14,937 nt of DNA from Dissophora ornata (Eukaryota > Mortierellomycota > Mortierellomycetes > Mortierellales > Mortierellaceae), in NCBI GenBank assembly GCA_025201705.1, contig MU617359.1, positions 1-14,937 on the forward strand, given 5' to 3'. Positions within the stretch are counted from its first letter, which is position 1; the number at the start of each line of letters is the position of its first letter. A program made the position numbers and the translations under genes. Shown one piece after another: positions 1-8,607 of the stretch. The notes under the pieces were generated by a model. The model searched no databases and was not told the origin of the DNA. It saw only the letters and a program-made list of their open reading frames with translations.

Positions 1-41
1 TTTTCGTTAGATCAACTATGGTGCAGTGCTTCAGTTTGCAG

Positions 42-1395
<1,354 letters not shown>

Positions 1396-1424
1396 GGGGG
1401 GGAGGAAGGGGTGTGGGTTTTGGG
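1396..1424 (+). other. G-quadruplex motif directly after the PHAF1 stop codon
   Basis: Four G-tracts (G7 at 1396-1402, G4 at 1408-1411, G3 at 1415-1417, G3 at 1422-1424) are separated by loops of 5, 3 and 4 nt, which fits the G3+N1-7 quadruplex pattern. The motif starts at the first base after the TGA stop and is in the sense of the PHAF1 transcript, so it could form in the 3' UTR RNA. Confidence 0.6.
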
Positions 1425-1480
1425 TAGTCTCCACTCCAAGTTTTCATTATTTTTGTTGACTTTTGATAGAATTACCACCC

Positions 1481-1486
1481 AATAAA
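1481..1486 (+). terminator. Polyadenylation signal of the PHAF1 gene
   Basis: A canonical AATAAA lies 86 nt after the stop codon. It is the only such hexamer on the plus strand between the PHAF1 stop and the convergent small gene. Confidence 0.7.
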
Positions 1487-1529
1487 GAAAACCTCGGGAG
1501 GGGGGTGTTTTTGAGCAAAGTAGGTGTTT

Positions 1530-1540
1530 GGGGGGGGGGG
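1530..1540 (+). repeat. G11 homopolymer between convergent polyadenylation signals
   Basis: Eleven consecutive G lie between the plus-strand AATAAA (1481-1486) and the minus-strand AATAAA (1541-1546), in the short space where two convergent transcripts should end. Confidence 0.8.
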
Positions 1541-1546
1541 TTTATT
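1541..1546 (-). terminator. Polyadenylation signal of the small lipidated-protein gene
   Basis: TTTATT on the plus strand reads AATAAA on the minus strand, 20 nt after the TAA stop of the small gene. This supports the small gene being transcribed. Confidence 0.65.
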
Positions 1547-1566
1547 ATTGTGTGTTTTTAAACCAA

Positions 1567-1851
1567 TTAACAAGCGCTGGCGATAATAGTATTGGTGGCA
1601 GCAGTAGAAGCGATGGCCGCATTCTTTCTCTTTTTCTTCTTCTTTTCCTCGCGCAACCTCTTCTGCGTCTCGTAACTATATGAAGGCAGATGATAACCAA
1701 GACTTTAGCGCTGGGGGTCCATCAGACATTTCGTGTTGGGGATCCATTCACGAAGGAGGAGGAGGAGGAGGGGGGATAAAGACACTTACTGCTGTCGAGA
1801 CTGTTCGTCATAATAACGGTCTTGCGAGTTTGAGCTGAAGCAACTTCCCAT
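1567..1851 (-). CDS. Small 56-residue protein with N-myristoylation/palmitoylation signature
   Basis: A two-exon gene: exon 1 is 1790-1851 (ATG at 1851) and exon 2 is 1567-1675. The 114-nt intron (1676-1789) has donor GTAAGT and acceptor ATATAG with a CTAAAG branch-like site. The frames join exactly (20 codons plus CA, then T completing His) and end at TAA. The protein starts MGSCFSSNSQ: Gly2 with Ser6 fits N-myristoyltransferase substrates, and Cys4 is placed for palmitoylation, as in SH4-type membrane anchors. Next come a Tyr/Asp/Gln segment, KRLREEKKKKKRK (a basic patch that could bind acidic lipids), and an Ala/Thr/Ile tail ending in Cys. There is no folded domain and no CaaX box. A TATA box upstream and AATAAA downstream support it. 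I do not recognise a characterised homologue. Likely a peripheral membrane protein, by inference. Confidence 0.75.
1676..1789 (-). other. Intron of the small lipidated-protein gene
   Basis: Strong donor GTAAGT and acceptor TATAG. Without splicing, the frame would stop immediately after 21 codons at the TAA inside the donor. On the transcribed RNA the intron carries a (UCC)n polypyrimidine stretch, seen as GGA repeats at about 1755-1776 on the plus strand. Confidence 0.75.
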
Positions 1852-1875
1852 GATGTAGTGTATAGTGGAAACGGA

Positions 1876-1928
1876 TTTATAGTGTTATGTAGAACACATT
1901 TTTTTCCCTAGATCGCAACACTTTTATA
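1876..1928 (-). promoter_or_regulatory. TATA boxes of the small lipidated-protein gene
   Basis: On the minus strand, TATAAA occurs at 1928-1923 and again at 1881-1876. The distal one is about 72 nt upstream of the ATG at 1851, a normal spacing for a TATA-driven fungal gene with a short leader. The proximal copy would leave almost no leader and is less likely to be the main one. Confidence 0.5.
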
Positions 1929-2564
1929 ATGTCGCAGAACTTTTAATACCCGGGTCCTGTCAAAGCTCTTACTAAGTGCCAAGAGTGGGGGGAGCCATCA
2001 CAGCCCAGCTTAGACTACAGCCTTTTTAATCTTGTGCTTCCAAAATCTACAAATCTAACCTTTATTTGTCTTGGTTGATCAAATGCACCAACTACAGCCT
2101 CGTAGTAAAAAAACCATATTTTGAGGGGCTGCGGACATGGACATATCTTTTTGTGAAGGGAAACAGCAAAAACCGCCAAGGTAGCTTAAATCCTACCCCC
2201 CTTGTCAATGACGAAAAAATGAGGTCGATAAAAGCCCTGTTGCAGCTTTTCGACTTTTGGCCGGATATGTTGTATTTTACAAAGAAATTGACCACTAAAT
2301 ATGTATATGTATAACACGTGCAAAAGCTTGGGGACATAGATATCACACAGAGGGATAAAGACCCCGAAGGTGCGTAAATACAGAGTATAAAAACAAGTGG
2401 GTGTGCGGATGTCATATTAAGGAAGATCACACATGGCCACATGGTCTAAGAACAGCCCGAGTAGGTTGCTTGCCATGAAGAAAAAAAAACACGCAGTCTT
2501 TTTTTCGAAAATGACGCACCAAAAAAAAAAATCGCTCTTCTTTATACTGTAAAACAAGAAGTCC
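1929..2564. other. Intergenic stretch without a recognisable gene
   Basis: No frame here shows family resemblance, splice-consistent coding structure or biased codon use. It contains several A and T runs (for example around 2479-2489 and 2520-2531) and a CACGTG E-box-type hexamer near 2315. It lies upstream of the small lipidated-protein gene and probably includes its distal promoter. Confidence 0.5.
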
Positions 2565-2586
2565 GGGGTGGGGGTGGGCGGAGGGG
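2565..2586 (+). other. Strong G-quadruplex motif
   Basis: Tracts G4 (2565-2568), G5 (2570-2574), G3 (2576-2578) and G4 (2583-2586) with loops of 1, 1 and 4 nt. Short loops of this kind favour very stable parallel quadruplexes. It lies between the start of the small lipidated-protein gene and the 3' end of the Mei2-type gene. Confidence 0.7.
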
Positions 2587-2847
2587 AGTTTAAAGTAGAA
2601 AACTGACTCTGTCGATTAGAAACGACGAATGTCGATCCCTTGTTCTTCTATGAGAAAAAAGAAACGCGCGTGTATATTTATAAATTCCGCGTCATCTACG
2701 TGTGTGGGAAAGTGGGGGCCCCTTTCGAGGTTCTACTACGAACTACAAAAAAAAAATCAATAATATTATTATCATAGGGGTACAGAGGTTTTTTTTTGCT
2801 CCGCATTCCGCCGCGTGCTTTTTTTTGCAAAACACACAACTTTATAA

Positions 2848-2885
2848 ACGTGCAGCACGTCAAACACGTCAATTAAACAAACGTG
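2848..2885. repeat. Cluster of four ACGTG/CACGT half-sites
   Basis: ACGTG at 2848-2852, CACGT at 2856-2860, CACGT at 2865-2869 and ACGTG at 2881-2885. The first two form an inverted pair around CAG. ACGTG is the core of bHLH and bZIP recognition sites; any binding here is inference. Confidence 0.45.
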
Positions 2886-2928
2886 TGTTTATGACAAAAA
2901 CATGTCCCACAAAAAGTGGAGAAAAGTT

Positions 2929-2934
2929 TTTATT
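2929..2934 (-). terminator. Polyadenylation signal of the Mei2-type gene
   Basis: TTTATT on the plus strand gives AATAAA on the minus strand, about 105 nt beyond the TGA stop at 3039-3041. It is the first such hexamer after the coding region. Confidence 0.6.
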
Positions 2935-3038
2935 GTGGTTGCAAGGAATTACATCAGAAAACGCGCACCGAATCAGAGATCAGATCGAACAAGGTCGAGT
3001 CTTTCCGGATTTTCCATGCTATTCCACAGAAATCACCC

Positions 3039-6000
3039 TCAACAATCAGTTTGACGTCCATTTGAGCCACGGCTACGAATGTTCTGGCGGCTACCATCCT
3101 TGCTGATCGTTGGTTCCGGGAACGGCTCCTCCATCCCGATGTTTGGTCCGCTGGTGTAAAAGATCTTGGGACGATAGGTCGGGTCCTCATTCATCACACT
3201 TTCCAAAAAGAAAAAGATGAATTTAGCTTCAAAATACAAAAATGCCGCAACCATTAACAGACCTGAATAGAGTGAGAAAGGTACCTCGAGTTCCGAAACT
3301 TCTCAATCAGAGCACGCCTGCCTTGAATAGCCGCATAAGACAGGCTGCAGATCTTGTCGGAATTGAAGCGAGACCACTTCTTACCCACATGTTCCTTCAC
3401 GAACGATGCCACGACACTAAAAGCGCAAATACCGACCAGGTCAAAGACGTGGCGATAAATGTATATGTCATGCAAAGACCACGAGCAAATAGAGGAAGGC
3501 ACTTACTCAGTACTGGTGAAGTTAATGAAGGCGTAACCGACGTTGCATTTGTTCTTGAAATCCATTCTGAGGTACAGAAAGTCAAACTTCCCGAAGTGAG
3601 TTTCGTTGATGCACTGAAGGAGCATTTGCTACAATCATAGAGTTTTGGTGTTAGGATGGGTCAAAAAAAAAGTCCACATCTGTTTTTCAGCAAAGATCAA
3701 AGAGTATCCAAAGAATCATTAATGTCTCTGTCTCATACTTGAGTGTACTTGTTGGGGATATTCCGAATCATAAAGGTCGTGCGCTTGTCAGCGGCTGTTG
3801 CCAAGACAAAGTTGTCAACAATGAGTATTGAATTCCATAATCTCATAACCCTTATCGTTTGTGCGCCTGTTCAATAAAGCTCCTTACCAGATGAGGCTGT
3901 GAGGCTGTTCACCGAGGTACTGTTCGCTCCAGATACAGTCGCACTGGCATAGGTCAAGGTTCCACGAGCGCTAGCTGGCGCGTCTGGAACGGAGGTCCGT
4001 CCCCGGACATCTTCAACAGTACTTATAGAGGCGGGCCCATTCGAGGAAGGTCTGTCCATGTAGCCCGAAGGATTTTGAAATTGCAGAGCCAGGTTGGTGT
4101 CGGATAAGTTAGAAAACACTGGCGGCGACGCAACTTGTTGCTGGACATATTCGATACCGCTAGGTCCCACTGAGAAAGACGAAGTCGCTGGATCAGCTCG
4201 TTGCTGAGCTCTTGCATACAAGATCCACCCCGGGGAGACCGCGAGTCTTTCCACATGCGACGAATGCCCAAGCATTGACGAGGTGTCCTGGGATCCATAC
4301 CGCTGTTGATTTTGGTGCTGCTGGTCGCATCCGAACATCTGGACTCTGTCCTTTTGATAGAATGAAACCTGACAATGAATTTGCGCCTAAGAAAGAACCG
4401 CCGGTTCATCATCAATGTCATGTTTAAGTTGGACCTGAATTTTGGGTTCTGATAATGAATACAGGAGGGCACTGTGAGCACGCACCTTGTTATGCAACTC
4501 TTGAAGAGTCGTCTTTCCAAAGTTGGCTTGTCGCGTGTCGTAGTACTCGGCGAGAGCGACGAGTGGCCACCCATCAGATTCAGTCTGGAAAGACCGGACA
4601 TCTCCAAACGAGGCGATGAGGCGCTAGTTTGACGAAAAAGAGAGAAACATGTTAATCTATCGCCGGATCGAACACTTTGTTTCAACATTTCGATACAGAT
4701 CAGAGCTGCTCCCGTACCAACAAATCGTTGTCGCTTAATCTCGGAGCCCATACAGCGATTTCCAGGGTACCCTCGTTTTCGTTGATCGGGGTTTCAGGCG
4801 ATACCTTGTTCGATGTGTTTTAAGAGCGTTAGATAAAGTTGCTATGAGTCTGCTCCAAGTTCCTTGCACCAAAGTTTGAGAATTACCTGGCTCATGAATA
4901 CCTTGGGACAGAACTGTATATTGATCGAAGAAGAACTGAATGTTGGGTTTGAGTAAAGACGTCTTGAGGCTGTCATAGCGTGTCGAATATCGAAGAACTC
5001 GATAAAGATGACCCCGTCGCTCCCTAAAAATGTCGTAAAGATCCCTTTCAAGTCGCCGTAGCTCTGAAATTTTGCAAAACGTGTTAATATCGACATTCAA
5101 GGGCCCATTAGTCGCAATGAAAATGTAACGGGTAATAACCTTGAGTGCATCACGAGCATCCCATATAGACATATCTCGAGAAACGTTTGAGATCTTTAAA
5201 TAGCGCGTAGGGACGCCAGCATCTTTGTTTAGAGAAAACCCGATAGGCTGCTTGCTGAAATGGCTTGAGTACGTTGTCATACGCAGGATGTCATTATCGT
5301 CTAGTTGAAGGAGAGGCCCGGTTGGCAGAGGGCTCAAGGGGGATGTGATCTGTTCACCGCCATCTACGACCTGCCGCTGTGTGTCACTCGAGCCTCCAGT
5401 GGTAGATTGTGGCGTTTGTGGAGCGAATTTAGATCCGAGTAGATAGCGTTGTCCTGACGGAGGATTCACCGGCGAATTTTCGCAAGGCGACACCATGCAT
5501 AAAGAGGAAACCGTCTGACTGGCAGCTGATAATCTGTGTAACGGTGCGTAATCTGGAGGGGTCATAGAAGTTGAAGAAACAATACTCAATACTCCCGGTG
5601 ATACATCGGTCTCTGCTGCATGACCTGAGTCGATACTCGCTGCTTCAATGGTATCCAAACACCACGGTATAACGCCGCTGTCAGGGAATTGCGGTCTCTC
5701 AACCTTGACATCATCTGAGCTTGGAGTCCTGCGTGTGCTTCCCTCAAACAGCGAGAACTGCTTGCAGTTTGTTCTATTCGATACGTCCAGTTCCTGATCA
5801 CCGCCTTGTTCAGATTTTCGTGCGGTTCGGTGTCGCTCTTGGTACTCAAGCCAGTCGCTCTTCTCGTAATCCTAAGCGTGCGAAATTGAAAGATATCATA
5901 TTCATTTTCTTGCCTTGTTACACAGGTAAAAAAATTCATTGCTGGAAATCCAACTCACTGTCGAAAACAAGCTATTGGTCCCATAGCTGGATGCGGGTTG

Positions 6001-6171
6001 AATTGGCCCCGGCCGAGTCACCGTGGTTAATAGAGGTTTGCTTGAAGTCCCCTCAATACTAGCTTTGAAATTTGGCGTGGAACTTGTGGCTCGACGAACG
6101 GAGAGTTGAGTGAAGTCTTGCATCATGTACTTCAGTACAGAGGAGTCGCGGTTCTGATTTTCCCTGGTCAT
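3039..6171 (-). CDS. mei2: Mei2-type RNA-binding protein, 771 aa, ten exons
   Basis: Homologue of the Mei2/AML family, RNA-binding regulators of meiosis and differentiation. Exons (5' to 3'): 6171-5959, 5871-5140, 5063-4887, 4804-4718, 4623-4486, 4386-3888, 3794-3739, 3628-3507, 3416-3285, 3198-3039; they sum to 2316 nt, 771 codons plus stop. All introns are GT-AG, 76-110 nt. Three RRMs are visible: RRM1 about residues 293-370 (YLKISNV, DGVIFIEFFDIRHA), RRM2 about 386-462 (TLEIAVWAP, FGDVRSF), and the Mei2-specific RRM3 about 616-740 (KRTTFMIRNIPNKYTQ, FDFLYLRMDFKNKCNVGYAF, then RPKIFYTSGP and EEPFPEP). The linkers are Ser/Pro/Gln-rich and probably disordered. The start at 6171 is the first ATG in the open frame (AAAATGACC). 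The intron before RRM3 (3795-3887) is the least certain junction. A cytoplasmic or nuclear RNA regulator is expected from the family; its target here is unknown. Confidence 0.93.
3795..3887 (-). other. Intron before the Mei2 RRM3 with ambiguous acceptor
   Basis: The donor is GTAAGG and the chosen acceptor is GGCAACAG, with TTGAC as branch site 19 nt upstream. The sequence from position 3866 to 3795 is also an open frame continuing into RRM3 (…DNFVLATAADKRTT…). A 21-nt intron would also keep frame but is too short for fungi. A weaker donor such as GTACCT or GTGCGA upstream with acceptor GAACAG at 3867 would also keep frame, so isoforms are possible. Confidence 0.55.
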
Positions 6172-6367
6172 TTTATTTTCTTCTCTGCGCGGTCTCCTTG
6201 CCGATTGCTGATGCAGTGAAATCGATGGTTTTGAGTGCGATGGAGGGGACAGATAATGTGGCGCGTGGTTCAGTGAGAATACAGCGAGGTGGTGGAACTG
6301 AAGATTGTGCAAAGAACAAGGATCGTGTTCAATGCTGATTTTAAGGCTACTCGAAGGGCGCCTCCGC

Positions 6368-6373
6368 TTTATA
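6368..6373 (-). promoter_or_regulatory. TATA box of the Mei2-type gene
   Basis: TATAAA on the minus strand, 197 nt upstream of the ATG at 6171. Transcription starting about 30 nt downstream would give a leader of roughly 165 nt. No other TATAAA lies between it and the start codon. Confidence 0.5.
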
Positions 6374-6390
6374 GGCAGTCAAAGCAGTGA

Positions 6391-6474
6391 GGACTCCTTC
6401 AAAGAGTCCACAAACCCGCATTCAGCGAGCGAACACAGCTCAAAGCACCCTAGGAGTCAAACAACGATGGACTC
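6391..6474. promoter_or_regulatory. Cluster of GGACTC/GAGTC elements upstream of the Mei2 TATA box
   Basis: GGACTC (6391-6396) and GAGTCC (6404-6409) form a perfect inverted pair with a 7-nt spacer; GAGTCA (6454-6459) and GGACTC (6469-6474) follow. On the minus strand GAGTCA reads TGACTC, the core recognised by Gcn4/AP-1 type bZIP factors. The arrangement 20-100 bp upstream of the TATA box fits an upstream activating region. The factor is unknown. Confidence 0.4.
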
Positions 6475-6574
6475 TAATAAAAGATCTACCAGCGCCCCAA
6501 AGCGGATGTGCGTTGTGAATCGAACTGGAGAGATTGTGCAGTATTGGGAGAGGGGGGAGGAGTGGCTGTGGTGA

Positions 6575-8607
6575 AAAAGACAGGTGCCTAAAATTGGGGG
6601 GAGGAGGGGTGTTCGAAACTGAAATCAAGCAGGACTAAGACAAAGGGGGAAGGGAGATGCCCGCAACCGAGATCAAAGGCAAGAGGCGGACAAAATGCTG
6701 GATGAGCACAAATGTCAAAATGACGCGGATCAAAGTTGAAGGATGACTGAGGGAGGGGGATCTCATATAGGACACGGGGTGAATAAAGATAGCATTAGTA
6801 CATATACTCAAGGAACACCTACTTATCTGTCTTAGTTATACGAAGTGCTTGTCGTACCTGACAATGAGAAATGAATAAACAGCCGCAAAGTACGCTCTCA
6901 ACTTTGAGAGGAGGAGCGGTCAAACTCAAGGGAAGGGTAGCCTGACCTAGTTGAGGGTTGTCAAGGGTGCAAAGGGTCGATGTGAGTATTAGTCTAGGCC
7001 AGACATGTAGCGGAAGTGGAAGAAGTGGAAGTTTTTTTTTTTTTGTGGACGAAAAGATGAAGGAAGGCCCTTGAAGTATTGACACTGATCACATGTGCAT
7101 GAAATGGGACATGGGAACTCCCTAGTCGATCCCGGGAAGGGAGCCTGGGCAAAGATGTTACTCTCTCTCTCTCTGTCTGTGAATGCAGCGTATGTGCGTT
7201 GGGTCAGAGTTTGGGCTGTGGTGGCGATTTTTACGCGTGCACCAGCATGAAATGGATGCTCGAATGGCACAGAACAGAGAAAGGAGGTGTTCACTCCGAT
7301 TAATGCAAAGACAAAGGAGTCAACTCAATATGAACGAATTGGACGACGATCTTGCGCCTTGATTGGAGGAAACATTTCGTCTCAAGAAAAAAAGAAAATC
7401 TTGGGTACTAAAAGCGAATTCAGCCAAAAAAAACCAAAAGCTGGCGGATTGCATGTCAAGGTATATGCTACCTAGTCCCATGCAGCGATGCTTTGTTTTA
7501 TGGTAGCTCTTATTGTGCAAACAATAATAGCGGCGGAAAAAGAGAGGGGAAATGACAGGCAGAACAAATAGATAGAAAAGATAGATAGATGAACAGGTGG
7601 ATATGCTTTTGGATAAGACTCGTCCACCAGCTGCAAGGCGCAGCGTCAAAAAAATTGCAAAGAAGGAAAAGCGTGGAGTTACATCTGCTGAGATTTTTAC
7701 AGCTCTGATGTTGTGAAAAGGACCGTATCGGTGGCGGTTGTAGGGGGAAAGTTTGAAGTAGGCTCAAAAGGACATGTTTAAAAAAAAACCAGCAGCGCGG
7801 AAGGTGTATGAGGGCCATTCAGGCACAGGAAAGCAAAATGGTGGCGTGAAGGTTCCAGCGTTGGTGAAACCGCTGATAGCAAATAGGGTGGAGCTGGCGA
7901 GGGTGGATAAAGCGATGAATAGAACATCAGGATGGAACGAGGTCGCGGGTTGGAGAAGCGAGGACGGGCGGAAGGAAGAAGGTGGGTGGGGAGTGGAAGG
8001 GACGGAGATTGAAGGCGAAACGACAAGCTTGCAGGGCAGAGCAGTGCTCTCCTTACCGAAGGCAGGCAGTTCGAGAGTGGGTGGTGTGGAGAGGAAGGGA
8101 AGAAAGGAAGAAGCGAAACGGGAAGGAAATGCGTCTTTTCATTTCCATCTGCGGCAAGGACGGGACCGACAGGGCAGTCCCAATGATCCGCTCAAAAATG
8201 AACAGCGCTGGATATTGAGCAGAGTTGCATTATTTTTAATGCAGAGTCTACACCGCGCAACCAGCCGTGTTCGATGGATCACAAATTATTGCGCATTGGC
8301 CAGAGAGGCTGAGCGGCATAAACAGCCTATATCAGCACAGCACGTGATGTCCGAGCCATGCACAGCAGTGACGGTGGGAAACCTCTCTCCCATCACCATC
8401 TGGACACACCTCTTCTCGAGTGCACTAGCACCCAATATTAAAAAACATGTGGATTATACATTTGCAACTCTGGGGTGATAATTGTTCCAAGAACGATAGA
8501 GAGAGCGACCTAGACTAGAAGTAAGATAACAGTGACTTAAAAAAATAGCAAGGGATATCGCTCTTTTCTTTCTCTCTCTTGCCCATGTAAATTGCGACTT
8601 CTTCATT
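6575..8607. other. Gene-poor region with pyrimidine-rich minus strand
   Basis: I see no spliced gene or known family here. The minus strand is strongly CT-rich in blocks (about 7000-7040, 7505-7620, 7935-8130) and carries a CCAAT sequence (ATTGG complement near 8297-8301) upstream of the densest block. It lies between the Mei2-type gene and the 3' end of the NCS1 gene, so it may be the distal promoter or a long spliced leader of the Mei2-type gene. Short repeats include a (TC)n run at 7160-7173 and GATA repeats at about 7570-7590. A plus-strand open frame at 7774-8478 is treated as doubtful. Confidence 0.5.

Noticed and set aside
3242..3640. 132-codon plus-strand open frame
   Set aside because: It is antisense to three Mei2 exons encoding the conserved RRM3, so it is a shadow of that gene.
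5586..5939. 117-codon minus-strand open frame within the Mei2-type gene
   Set aside because: It overlaps Mei2 exon 2 in another frame and crosses the intron 5872-5958. The in-phase exon with acceptor at 5872 explains the region better.
6470..6574. Short plus-strand ORF starting MDSNKRS
   Set aside because: It lies in the Mei2 promoter on the opposite strand, with no own promoter or conserved feature.
7774..8478. 234-codon plus-strand frame as a confirmed gene
   Set aside because: Composition follows the purine bias of the strand, and there is no recognised domain, convincing promoter or conservation evidence. Kept only as an observation to check.
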